Source: Flavobacterium degerlachei
GTDB lineage: Bacteria > Bacteroidota > Bacteroidia > Flavobacteriales > Flavobacteriaceae
Reading direction: 5' to 3'
Assembly (NCBI RefSeq): GCF_900106645.1
Contig: NZ_FNMV01000015.1
Location: 46,213-110,212 of the forward strand
DNA length: 64,000 nt
Below, piece after piece: positions 18,634-27,753 of this stretch. A program made the position numbers and the translations under genes. Numbering within the stretch: position 1 is the stretch's first letter; the number at the start of each line of letters is the position of its first letter. Under the pieces are notes generated by a model, which was not told where the DNA came from, made no database searches, and was given only the letters and a program-made list of their open reading frames with translations.

Positions 18634-19569
18634 TTAATCAATATTTAAATATTCCTGAAAATTAATATCCTCAGGTAACCTACCCACATTTCGCAGTTTT
18701 AATACTGCTAATTTTTGGGCGATTGTAATTGTTTCCTCTAAATTTTTATTTAACAATTGGGCATATAAAAAACCAGTCCAAAATGCATCACCAGCACCAG
18801 TAGTATCCTTTATATCATCAACATGCATTGCCTTTTGATGAAACATTCCATACTCTAAACTTGACAAAACCACACCGTCTTTTCCTTTTGTCAAACATAT
18901 TGTTGAGGCACCCAGTCCATGAAAGTATTCGAAAATAAAATCTTCTGTTTTTGCTTCCGCAAAAAGCCTATAGCAGTCATCTTCACTAAGTTTAACAAAT
19001 GGATCTGTTGATAAATAATCTTTCAACACCTCTTTAGCTTCTTCCCTATTTGGCCAAATCCTTTCCGAAAAATTAATATCGATACTTGTTTGTAATCCTA
19101 ATGCTTTCGCTTTTTTGGCACTATCCAAGATCGTCGTTCTAGCCGGATTTTTGCTCAAGGCAAAACAGGTAGTGTGAAAAATTTTAGATTTTTCCAATAA
19201 TTCTTCCGGAATTTGACTTTGTTCAATTTGACAATCTGCCTCTCTAAAGGCTATAAAATCAGGTGTACTTGTTGATTTTGATACTAATATTATAGAAGTG
19301 GGCTCCATGTCTGATTTCCTTACATACGAAGTAATCACATCATTTTTATTTAATTTTCGGACAATATAGTCTCCCAAACCGTCCTGACCACAAGTAGCCA
19401 CTAGTGCCGATTTCAATCCTAATCTTGCGGCATTTACGGCAACATTTGTAGGGGAACCTCCTAGGAAGCGATGGTAATCTTTCGTTCTTGTTATCGAAGT
19501 GTTGACTTCGTGCCCTATAAAATCAATTAACACTTCTCCTGCACAAATAATATCTATTGCTTTTTCCAC
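18634..19569 (-). CDS. PfkB-family sugar kinase, probably fructokinase
   Basis: 311 residues. The family signature near the N-terminus (FLGGSPTNVAVNAARLG) and the C-terminal ATP/catalytic signature DTTGAGDAFWTGFLYAQ, with its catalytic Asp, place it in the PfkB/ribokinase family. Within that family the overall look and the context favour fructokinase (ATP + fructose to fructose-6-phosphate). 2-keto-3-deoxygluconate or another sugar is possible. It ends 30 bases before the second MFS gene and begins one base after the glycosidase stop. Confidence 0.8.
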   Translation of the reverse strand: MEKAIDIICAGEVLIDFIGHEVNTSITRTKDYHRFLGGSPTNVAVNAARLGLKSALVATCGQDGLGDYIVRKLNKNDVITSYVRKSDMEPTSIILVSKSTSTPDFIAFREADCQIEQSQIPEELLEKSKIFHTTCFALSKNPARTTILDSAKKAKALGLQTSIDINFSERIWPNREEAKEVLKDYLSTDPFVKLSEDDCYRLFAEAKTEDFIFEYFHGLGASTICLTKGKDGVVLSSLEYGMFHQKAMHVDDIKDTTGAGDAFWTGFLYAQLLNKNLEETITIAQKLAVLKLRNVGRLPEDINFQEYLNID

Positions 19570-19570
19570 T

Positions 19571-20746
19571 TTATACTAAAAATTTAAAGTTACTGTTTAT
19601 ACTTTGATGCAACATTATCGCAGCTGCTGCACTCCATGCACAAAAAGGCACTCCGTTTGGCTGCTTGGTTTGGCTATTGAAGTTTTCATAAAAACTATAA
19701 TTCTCAACTGCGTTTGCCTCATTTATTGATTCTAAAACTTCTGATGCTTCTTGTCTTCTATCTTTTGACAACAATCCCAATCCATAAAAACCGTTGACCA
19801 TAGACCAACTTCCACCGTTATGAAATTCATTCGGATAGTTCCTGAACTCGTATTTGCAATTATTTTTAAGTAAGTTCCAATCGATATCAGTTTCCTCAAT
19901 TGGTGGCCAAAATGCAGGTAGCAAACGTAATGGTCGTTCGTTTTTAAGTGCAATTGAATAGTGCACAATTGCATTTTGAAATTCTGCCGAACCAATATTC
20001 AAATACAAAGCCAATGAATTAGCAAATGCATCAAACTGGGTTTTGTAACCAGCCGGAGAAAAAGAGCAAGGCATAAAATTATCCATGCTTATTTCTTTAT
20101 ACGCTCTTTCATGGTACTTTTCACCTACGGAATTCGGAGTGAAATTAATTTCAATTTGCTCAGTAACTTTTTCAATTTTAATTGAGATTGATTTGTCATT
20201 AACAAAATGGTTATAACTTTTTAAAGCCCAAACACGCAGTAACTGATCATATAAAACATAGCCATCAGTAATATATTCATCAGCCCAGTTTCCTGATAAT
20301 GGTACATATAAAAGTCCTTTATTGTTGAATTCCCAAGCTTCTAAAAGTTGTAGGCATTTTTGAATATTTCCTTGGTGTTCTTTCACAAAGGAGGGATCTT
20401 TTATATAAAAAGCATATTGACAAATCCCAATAATAAACCAAGTTACGGCATCTACTCTACCTGCTAATCCACCATAACTAACTTCAACAACATCTCCGTT
20501 TGTCATAACATTTGACGGAATAGTTCCATTTTCATGCTGATTATTTGCTAATGTCTCTAATGTAAGTCTGAAAGTAGTAATCAATTCCTCATCGCCTGAC
20601 GCTAATGCCGCCAATCCACAGATTACGCCATCACGAGCCCAAACTCTTTTGTAATTTGAAATGTCTTGAGCACTTGCTAAAAAACCTTCAGAAGAAGATG
20701 CTCTTTGCAGTAATTCAATCGCTTTTCTATAATTTAAATCATTCAC
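19571..20746 (-). CDS. Alpha/alpha-barrel glycosidase, GH100 invertase-like or amylo-1,6-glucosidase-like
   Basis: 391 residues with no signal peptide. The helical Trp/Asp-rich sequence (YKRVWARDGVICGLAAL, NQHENGTIPSNV, GRVDAVTWFIIGICQYA, SGNWADEYITDG, NGGSWSMVNGFYGLGLL) is typical of alpha/alpha6-barrel hydrolases. Such proteins are usually labelled glycogen-debranching or amylo-alpha-1,6-glucosidase, but this one is short and could equally be a neutral-invertase relative. The adjacent fructokinase-like gene and SLC45-type carrier favour an invertase-like role, which is inference. It overlaps the upstream transporter by 8 bases, so expression is coupled. Confidence 0.65.
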   Translation of the reverse strand: MNDLNYRKAIELLQRASSSEGFLASAQDISNYKRVWARDGVICGLAALASGDEELITTFRLTLETLANNQHENGTIPSNVMTNGDVVEVSYGGLAGRVDAVTWFIIGICQYAFYIKDPSFVKEHQGNIQKCLQLLEAWEFNNKGLLYVPLSGNWADEYITDGYVLYDQLLRVWALKSYNHFVNDKSISIKIEKVTEQIEINFTPNSVGEKYHERAYKEISMDNFMPCSFSPAGYKTQFDAFANSLALYLNIGSAEFQNAIVHYSIALKNERPLRLLPAFWPPIEETDIDWNLLKNNCKYEFRNYPNEFHNGGSWSMVNGFYGLGLLSKDRRQEASEVLESINEANAVENYSFYENFNSQTKQPNGVPFCAWSAAAAIMLHQSINSNFKFLV

Positions 20747-22043
20747 TTGCTTCTGCTTTTTTTGTTTTAATAAATAAGGTACACACTGCGCTAATAATCA
20801 ATAAAACACCGGCAAAACTAATTGCTAATCGAGGGTCGTTGTTTAAAAAGTTCTTGAGTATGTATCCAAAGGTGATGGTTTGAATAAACATAGGAATTAC
20901 AATCATCATATTGATTATTCCCATATAAACCCCATAACGTTCTTTTGGTATGTTGTTAATAACCATTAAATAGGGAATCCCCATCATACTTGCCCATCCA
21001 ATTCCAAAACCAGTAATTGCAGGAAATAATAGGTATTTATTTTCAATATGCGGAAATATTAAAAAACCAATTGCCGCTAACAATAGACAGCTAAAGTGAA
21101 CCATTTTTGGCGAATATTTCCTTGCAAAATAAACCAATCCGAAGGCGCATAAAAATGTTACTATATTATACCAACCGTTGACTAAGCCAGTCCAACTTAC
21201 AGCTTCAGCATATAACTTCATGTCTTTTTGAGGAGTTGTGTTCCAAACTGACAACGCGATACTTTTTGATGAATTTTGCCAGTAACAAAACAGCGCATAC
21301 CATTGAAATAAATAAACTAATGCCAGTTGCCACATTACTTTTGGCATATCCTTTATTGCCGAAAATATATCGGTAAACGGTGTGAAAATACCTAGTGGCT
21401 CTTCTTTTATTTTTCTCAGTTCTTCTTCAGTAGGTGGGATTTCTTTAGTAGTATGTGAGCTCCACCAAACAGACCCTATGGAACAAACAGCTCCAAGGAA
21501 GAATGAGGCGAAAACCCAGGTAGGTAGTCTTCCAGTTGTCCCGACAAAAATTAGCGGAAAGATAAATAGTGAAACATTGGCTAACGTTTGTCCAAATCCT
21601 GTGAAGAAACTTTGAGCCTGAAATCCTGTCGGTTGTTGAGCTGGTTCTAGTGTATCTGCAATGAACGCTCTATAAGGCTCCATCGCAGTATTGTTTCCTG
21701 CATCGAGTACCCAAAGAAGACCTGCCGCCATCCATAACGAACTACTGAAAGGAAAAAGAAATAAAGCGATGCTGCAAAGAATTGCACCAATAAAAAAATA
21801 AGGCTTTCGTCGACCGCCAAATTTTGGCAACCAAGTTTTATCACTCATTGCACCAATAATGGGCTGAATCAACAATCCGGTCAATGGACCTGCAAGATTT
21901 AATATAGGCAACTGGTCTGGACTGGCACCAAGAAAATCATAAATTGGATTAACAGCACTCTGTTGTAATCCAAAACTATATTGAATTCCAAAAAAACCAA
22001 CATTCATATTAATTATCTGCCAAAAACTAAGCTTTAATTTCAT
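20739..22043 (-). CDS. MFS transporter of the SLC45/sucrose-type group
   Basis: 434 residues, about 12 membrane helices. The N-terminal NVGFFGIQYSFGLQQSAVNP and the loop motif FGGRRKPYFFIGA match proton-coupled disaccharide carriers of the SLC45/GPH kind, which carry sucrose, maltose or related sugars. A conserved acidic loop, EEIPPTEEEL-like (residues about 195-210), lies in the middle. It is the first gene of the cytosolic sugar operon and has the paired LacI-type operator at 22136-22170 upstream. Its C-terminus overlaps the glycosidase start. Disaccharide import is well supported by type and context; the exact sugar is not known. Confidence 0.8.
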   Translation of the reverse strand: MKLKLSFWQIINMNVGFFGIQYSFGLQQSAVNPIYDFLGASPDQLPILNLAGPLTGLLIQPIIGAMSDKTWLPKFGGRRKPYFFIGAILCSIALFLFPFSSSLWMAAGLLWVLDAGNNTAMEPYRAFIADTLEPAQQPTGFQAQSFFTGFGQTLANVSLFIFPLIFVGTTGRLPTWVFASFFLGAVCSIGSVWWSSHTTKEIPPTEEELRKIKEEPLGIFTPFTDIFSAIKDMPKVMWQLALVYLFQWYALFCYWQNSSKSIALSVWNTTPQKDMKLYAEAVSWTGLVNGWYNIVTFLCAFGLVYFARKYSPKMVHFSCLLLAAIGFLIFPHIENKYLLFPAITGFGIGWASMMGIPYLMVINNIPKERYGVYMGIINMMIVIPMFIQTITFGYILKNFLNNDPRLAISFAGVLLIISAVCTLFIKTKKAEASE

Positions 22044-22135
22044 TGGATTCCTCTATAAATTAATTATTTCGTAATATTTATGATTATTTTAAATAAAATT
22101 AATTTTAATATTGATAATTTATTGCATTATAAAAA

Positions 22136-22170
22136 CAAAAACGTTTTCGGAAGTACCGAAAACGTTTTCG
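22136..22170. promoter_or_regulatory. Paired LacI-type operator upstream of the cytosolic sugar operon
   Basis: Two 14-bp sites lie side by side: CAAAAACGTTTTCG at 22136-22149 (one mismatch) and the perfect palindrome CGAAAACGTTTTCG at 22157-22170. Their centres are 21 bases apart. The same arrangement recurs at 35881-35914 and 38363-38396. LacI-family proteins bind palindromes with a central CpG, and two such regulators are encoded at 40345-42679. The sites are 93 or more bases before the MFS start; a clear -7 box is not evident between them. Confidence 0.85.
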
Positions 22171-22206
22171 AATTCTTAAAATAATCTTAATTTATCAGTT
22201 ATTCCA

Positions 22207-23118
22207 TCATTCAAAAGGCATGACTATTTTAGTTTCCCAAGTAAGTTCATCACCTCCATTAAAAGGATTTGCCAAAAAGTGTTCGAGTGGTTTGTTCGTT
22301 AATTTAATATCATTCCTTTTGGCATAGTCCAATAAAGCAAACCATGCTCTATCAGATGTCCTAAAATTCCCAAAATAGCTTGCTTGCAAACCTTTAACAG
22401 CTGGTATAGTTTTGAATTTTACGATATCATTTTCTATCAAATCGGTATTCTTATCAATGGGAAAACAATAATTAAAATCTAGAGTTTCTTTATCTAGATT
22501 CCAGTCTTGGATTTCTACATAAGGCTTTCCAACGATTTTAATATTATTTTGCTGTAAGAAGCCTGTAATAATGGCATCGTTCCTAATCATTGTTTGCGCT
22601 TTTTCTTGTAATACGCTTTTTAAACTGAGATAAGCAACAAAGACTTCCTCTGAAGTTCCTTCGCCATCTATCTTAATTTTAAAATTTTCAGCATGTTTAT
22701 TTAATCCATTCCTAAAATCAGTTATCTTATGTATTTGCAACTTTTTAAAACTAGTGCTAAAAAAAGGGGCCGTTAACCTGTTGTAAATACTATTGCTAAT
22801 ATCCTTTACTCCAACATTGACATTAGTAACAGAATCATTTATAGAATTAATATCCCATGTATATTCCATTGTAATTTTACCATTCTTCATTTCCTGCTTT
22901 ATATAGTTGAAATTCTTTTTTTCAAGAATGACATAATTTTCATTATTACTACTTAAGCGAGATGTAGACCATTCATTAATTCCCTGAAAAACAGTCCCTG
23001 TAGAAGTTTTTACTTTAAATGAAATACAATAATCACTTTCTTTCACAAAAAGATACCAGACCAAGAAAAGAGAAGAAACAAAAACAAGACTAACAATTAT
23101 AATTTTCTTTGTTTTCAT
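22207..23118 (-). CDS. Membrane-anchored protein with GyrI-like effector-binding domain
   Basis: 303 residues. An N-terminal hydrophobic anchor (IIIVSLVFVSSLFLVWYLFV) is followed by a SRPBCC-like middle and, from about residue 160, a GyrI/AraC-effector-like domain recognisable from GLQASYFGNFRTSDRAWFALLDYAKRN and the ending ETKIVMPFE. Such domains bind small hydrophobic or cationic ligands. There is no DNA-binding domain, so it is unlikely to be a regulator by itself. It begins the base after the haloperoxidase stop and is the last gene of the SusCD operon. Its job there is unknown. Confidence 0.65.
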   Translation of the reverse strand: MKTKKIIIVSLVFVSSLFLVWYLFVKESDYCISFKVKTSTGTVFQGINEWSTSRLSSNNENYVILEKKNFNYIKQEMKNGKITMEYTWDINSINDSVTNVNVGVKDISNSIYNRLTAPFFSTSFKKLQIHKITDFRNGLNKHAENFKIKIDGEGTSEEVFVAYLSLKSVLQEKAQTMIRNDAIITGFLQQNNIKIVGKPYVEIQDWNLDKETLDFNYCFPIDKNTDLIENDIVKFKTIPAVKGLQASYFGNFRTSDRAWFALLDYAKRNDIKLTNKPLEHFLANPFNGGDELTWETKIVMPFE

Positions 23119-24444
23119 TTATTTAGTCATTTTCAATTTGTTCACTACAAAATCACCTATTTCTTTCCCTTGTACAATTCCATTTTCGATTGCTGCTCTA
23201 TAATGTATTCCACCATAAAATCGACTCATAGCAGCCTCTTTTGAAGCTTCATTAAAAGATTTAAATGACCTATTTGGCAAACCAAATTGCAATTCTGAAT
23301 CATCAACATAAGAGAAGTTATCTCCAAAAATTGCCGTCAGGATATTAGCAGAAACAGTCGAAACTACAGAGTGCCCACTTGTATATTCAGGAAATGGTGG
23401 CGTTTGTAACGCTGGTTTCCAGTTTTCATCAATATGCTGATTGATTACTGTTTCAGGTCGAATGACATTGCTTCTGTATTTTTCATCCCAACAGCTGATA
23501 AAAGCTTCAAACATTCCGATTGATGTTTCGGTATAGGCATAAACCATTTTCTCGAAATTAGCATCCGATTTTTTACATGCAATTTTCACGATTCCCATCC
23601 AATGTGCTCCTGGAGAAATCTTCTTTTTAGCAAACATCATATGACCTTGAGTCACTGAAACGAAAGGATTACAGTCCCAAAATTGCGCCATTTTTACCTC
23701 TTCACAGTCATCTCCTTTTTCTTTCATTTTTAAACTAATATCATACACTTCCTGAACTTCTTTAAAAAAGGCCGATTTCTTATCTAATGAAAAAGGTAGT
23801 GCTGGTACTGGCTTAAATTGAGAAGCAGAGTCCAGTACTAATGTTCTGATTTCACTCCAATGAGGCTCAATTCCATCCATATAAGATGGTGGCGTTGGCT
23901 GCCATCTTCCTGGTTGGTCTGCATAGACAGAAAATTTTGACATCGTACGAGTTTCCTTGTAATTGTCTTTATCCATCCATTTTTTTATATGGTCCGCTAC
24001 TTTAAGACCATACTCTTTAGAAACCAGGAACTCTTTTTCATTCTCTTCACCCCATTTTTGGTAAAGACTGTCTCTAAATGTCTCTACCATTTCTTCTGAA
24101 AAAACAAGTTGTTTACTAACATCCATGTGCGCAACCAAGGCGGCCACTTCAATATTAACACCTGCCTTTGGATCTAATTTAGGAATTGGCCCAAGTCCCT
24201 TCAATTGATTTTCAAGGCTCTTATATGTTTTACTATTTTGCGCAACTATTTCATAAGCCGCAATGTTTGGGTATACAAATATCCTACTTGCAACTGGAGG
24301 TGAAAATATGTCGTGAATCATAATTTGGGTCACGTTCTCTATTGCTGCATGATACTCATCTGGGCTTACTACAATCGATTTGTCTTTTTTACATGAAATG
24401 AAAAGAAGGCAAACTGCTGCAATAATAAAAAAATTAGTTTTCAT
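23119..24444 (-). CDS. Vanadium-dependent haloperoxidase/PAP2-superfamily lipoprotein
   Basis: 441 residues. The signal peptide ends in a lipobox (LLFISCKKD), so it is probably a lipoprotein. The acid-phosphatase/haloperoxidase core shows PEYTSGHSVVSTVSANIL (catalytic histidine) and GGIHYRAAIENGIVQGKE (the histidine that would coordinate vanadate or attack phosphate), with an upstream Arg in RPETVI. The family includes vanadium haloperoxidases and phosphatases, and the sequence does not decide between them. It lies 51 bases after the second CRTAC lipoprotein and directly abuts the GyrI-domain gene, inside a SusCD operon. Confidence 0.8.
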   Translation of the reverse strand: MKTNFFIIAAVCLLFISCKKDKSIVVSPDEYHAAIENVTQIMIHDIFSPPVASRIFVYPNIAAYEIVAQNSKTYKSLENQLKGLGPIPKLDPKAGVNIEVAALVAHMDVSKQLVFSEEMVETFRDSLYQKWGEENEKEFLVSKEYGLKVADHIKKWMDKDNYKETRTMSKFSVYADQPGRWQPTPPSYMDGIEPHWSEIRTLVLDSASQFKPVPALPFSLDKKSAFFKEVQEVYDISLKMKEKGDDCEEVKMAQFWDCNPFVSVTQGHMMFAKKKISPGAHWMGIVKIACKKSDANFEKMVYAYTETSIGMFEAFISCWDEKYRSNVIRPETVINQHIDENWKPALQTPPFPEYTSGHSVVSTVSANILTAIFGDNFSYVDDSELQFGLPNRSFKSFNEASKEAAMSRFYGGIHYRAAIENGIVQGKEIGDFVVNKLKMTK

Positions 24445-24495
24445 TTTATTCTGTATTTAATTTGAGGGTAAAATCTATTCTGATTATATCATTTT

Positions 24496-27400
24496 TTATT
24501 TATCCGCTGGCATTTCATATACCTCAGCTTTACCATTATTGACGCTCACCAATAGGTATTTTTTTCCGTTGAAATTTATAATATCCAAGTGTCTTACTGC
24601 TTTTCCAGTCAAATCAATTCCTATCTTACTACCCAAGACTATTGCCTTTTGGCTTTTTATTAAAGCTCCAGAAAACCCGTCAAATCTACTGTGATATGGA
24701 GAAACCCCAAAATAATTTCCAGCAGCAAAAACAGATTCCTGCTTTTCGGAATCAAAATTAGATTTGACAAAACAGTTGATTGGCGCCACTTGCAAGGCAT
24801 TCGAAAATGGAACAAAAGTAAATTTACCGTTCTGATTTTTCAAATAGCCCGATTTTAGATTGTGCACTTCAAACAATTTTGCTTTTGAAAGCATTTGAGG
24901 ACTAAACACTTCTTCCACGGTTTTTCCCGCGAACAATTTATAGGAATGAAATTTCTTTTTGATCATGCCACTGAACTGTTCTGCAAGATCATCCATTCCT
25001 GAAATTGGATAATAACTACCTGCTTTTTCTGTGGCAACTATTGTTTCAAAAGAACCATTGGCATCAAAATCATCATAAAACATTTTCATAGGAAATTCTT
25101 GAGAAGCTTTGAATTTAGAATTCAGACCCCAATTTCCAACCAAGTAATCCAAATCTCCATCATTATCGATGTCAAAAGCTATGATTGCCTGCCATAATCC
25201 ATTGTTATTTTCTGGAAAAACGGTTTTAGTTACATCGACAAACTTACCATTAGTATTTGCGAAAAAAGTTGGTTTCATCCACTCTCCTATAACAATCAAA
25301 TCTATTTTTCCGTCTCTATTGAAATCAGTAAACACAGCATCTGTAACCATTCCTATTTTAGAAAAAGTTTTACCTTCGACCTTTGTAAATACCCCTTTAT
25401 TATTATTCAATAAATAACAATCAGGCATACTTCCAAATCTATTGTTTATAGAATTATTCCCAATAAAAATATCTAAATCTCCATCATTGTCGTAATCAAA
25501 TGTTTTTACAAATGAGGCATTCTGAGATAGCTCCATCAAGCTTGATTTAGACAATTCCTTATTCAAGGAAACAAACAAACGATCCTGTAAATTAGATGCG
25601 TTTTCACCACCTCCTGAAGCCACAAATAAATCGTTTACTTTATCATTATTGAAATCCCCAATTACGGCAGAAGCATCTTCATAAATAGAATCTCCTTCGA
25701 CTTCACTATAGGACTTTTTTGAAAAACCTTTTGTACTTTGAATGTAAATTGCTGCTTTCTTATTTTTGGCTCCGCCAAAGAAAAGATCCTCTTTCCCATC
25801 CCCATTGAGATCTCCAATTGCTGTAGCTGGACCGCGATCAGAACGTTGATAAGGAATTAATTTTTGTGCTAAAAAATCAATATAATCATTTTCCTGATGT
25901 GTAAAATCGATTCCAAGATTACCTTCAACCTTATTAAAAACAATAGAACTCGATGGCTGTAATTTTCGATAATCAAAAACTTTTCTGTTCTTAGACGCCT
26001 TAACAATCAACGTCTGATTTGTTTTTATGTTTTTAATTGTTTGATAGGTTTTATCTGGCCAGATTACCACTAAAGAATCAATTGAGGGTGCCTTTCCATA
26101 ACCAAAATGAATAATTGGTTCTGAGGAAGATTGAAAGCCTCTTGTTGTTTGTAGTTCCTTAAACTGCCTTTTCCCTTTAGAATATGAAATTACTTTAGCT
26201 CCTATACCAAAAGTATTTTTACCTACAAATTGCAGCTTTATTTTTAAATAATTAGAAGCTGTATCCGTTCTGTTTATATATAGTGATGCAATACTGTTTA
26301 AATTATTGGTAATAACATCCAGATCCCCATCGTTATCAAGATCTGCATAACCGCTCCCATTTGAAATTATGGAATCATTCTCAATCCAATCTTTTGATTT
26401 GTTTTTGAATTCTAAACTTGCCGAACCCTTAAAAAAGTAGTTCGTAATATGTCCGCTTGGCATTTTCAACAAAGCCTCTTTATCCAATAATTTTGTTGAT
26501 GTTATTTTACTTTTTATCTTATCATTAGAATAATATTTAACGTAATCCAAATCATTGGGACGTTTTGGGATTCCATTACCTACAAAAATATCTTGTTCTC
26601 CATCTTGATCATAATCGGCAAATAAGGCACTCCAACTCCAATCCGTAGCTGCAACACCATTTAGCAATGCTGTTTCGGTGAAATTTTTCCCTGCATTATT
26701 CAATTGTAACATATTTCTGGAAAACTGAAAATGATAGCCCAATTTTTCAGTTCTCATTTTAAGCATTTGTGCATTGTCATCTCCTAATGAAGTTTTCAAC
26801 ACCTTTTCATTTTCAGGAAGCATGTCAAGCGTTAGAATATCTGGGAATCCATCATGATTGATATCAGCCACATCTACTCCCATTGAAAACTTACTAGTAT
26901 GCCCAAAATGCTTTTTCAAGCTTTCAGTGAAGGTTCCATCTCCATTATTTAAGTAATAATAATCATCTTCATGAAAATCATTTCCAACATAGATATCGGG
27001 ATAACCATCTAAATTAAAATCAGAAACAGCTAGTCCTAGTCCGTACCCATTGGCACCGCCAAAAATTCCTGCTTGTTCACTTACGTCAACAAATTTGCCA
27101 TTGTCATTTCGAAACAATTTATCCCCGCATTCGTAGCTTCTTTTATTTCTGACGTCAGCATTACCAAAGGATTCTTCAGAATGCACTGCATGATTTAACA
27201 AGTACATGTCTAAATCTCCGTCTAAATCATAATCAAAAAAAGCAGCCGAAGAACTGTAATTATCAAGATCTAACCCATATTCAGCAGCACTTTCTGTAAA
27301 CGTATTGTTTTTATTATTAATGAATAACTCATTATGCCCTTCAAAGCCATTGATTCCTACCACTGCACAAACGTAGATATCTAAATAACCGTCACCATTT

Positions 27401-27753
27401 ACATCTGCCATTACGGTTCCAGCGTTCCAATCACTTTGACCTTCCACTCCAGCTTTATCTGAAATATCTTCAAATTTATTTCCGCCTTTGTTAAGGTATA
27501 ATTTATTTTTTCCTTGATTGGAGGTGAAATAAATATCAACTAATCCATCATTATTAATATCCCCTAATGACACTCCACCTCCATTGTAATAATAGAGATA
27601 ATCTAGAATAGAGATGTTTTTCGACTCTATTAATTTGTTGTTGAACGTAATGTTACTTTTATTGGATGCTAATTTTTCAAATAAATGATTTTGCTTTTTA
27701 GAGCAACTTACAACTAGCAGTGAAACGAGTATTATTCGAAAAAAATTATTCAT
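24496..27753 (-). CDS. CRTAC-type surface lipoprotein: FG-GAP/VCBS repeats and ASPIC/UnbV domain (copy 2)
   Basis: 1085 residues from the ATG at 27753-27751, which gives a clean lipoprotein signal (LVSLLVVSCSKK); the frame also opens 10 codons earlier but without benefit. FG-GAP/VCBS calcium-loop repeats fill about residues 55-480 (DINNDGLVDIYFTSN, DVNGDGYLDIYVC, DYDLDGDLDMYLL). An ASPIC/UnbV domain follows (TTRGFQSSSEPIIHFGYG, SLVVIWPDKTYQ), then a second repeat set to the C-terminus. The predicted fold is two seven-blade-like propellers on the cell surface or periplasmic side. It overlaps the stop of its paralogue by 8 bases. The function of the family is unknown; ligand or glycan binding is a guess from context. 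Confidence 0.88.
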   Translation of the reverse strand: MNNFFRIILVSLLVVSCSKKQNHLFEKLASNKSNITFNNKLIESKNISILDYLYYYNGGGVSLGDINNDGLVDIYFTSNQGKNKLYLNKGGNKFEDISDKAGVEGQSDWNAGTVMADVNGDGYLDIYVCAVVGINGFEGHNELFINNKNNTFTESAAEYGLDLDNYSSSAAFFDYDLDGDLDMYLLNHAVHSEESFGNADVRNKRSYECGDKLFRNDNGKFVDVSEQAGIFGGANGYGLGLAVSDFNLDGYPDIYVGNDFHEDDYYYLNNGDGTFTESLKKHFGHTSKFSMGVDVADINHDGFPDILTLDMLPENEKVLKTSLGDDNAQMLKMRTEKLGYHFQFSRNMLQLNNAGKNFTETALLNGVAATDWSWSALFADYDQDGEQDIFVGNGIPKRPNDLDYVKYYSNDKIKSKITSTKLLDKEALLKMPSGHITNYFFKGSASLEFKNKSKDWIENDSIISNGSGYADLDNDGDLDVITNNLNSIASLYINRTDTASNYLKIKLQFVGKNTFGIGAKVISYSKGKRQFKELQTTRGFQSSSEPIIHFGYGKAPSIDSLVVIWPDKTYQTIKNIKTNQTLIVKASKNRKVFDYRKLQPSSSIVFNKVEGNLGIDFTHQENDYIDFLAQKLIPYQRSDRGPATAIGDLNGDGKEDLFFGGAKNKKAAIYIQSTKGFSKKSYSEVEGDSIYEDASAVIGDFNNDKVNDLFVASGGGENASNLQDRLFVSLNKELSKSSLMELSQNASFVKTFDYDNDGDLDIFIGNNSINNRFGSMPDCYLLNNNKGVFTKVEGKTFSKIGMVTDAVFTDFNRDGKIDLIVIGEWMKPTFFANTNGKFVDVTKTVFPENNNGLWQAIIAFDIDNDGDLDYLVGNWGLNSKFKASQEFPMKMFYDDFDANGSFETIVATEKAGSYYPISGMDDLAEQFSGMIKKKFHSYKLFAGKTVEEVFSPQMLSKAKLFEVHNLKSGYLKNQNGKFTFVPFSNALQVAPINCFVKSNFDSEKQESVFAAGNYFGVSPYHSRFDGFSGALIKSQKAIVLGSKIGIDLTGKAVRHLDIINFNGKKYLLVSVNNGKAEVYEMPADK

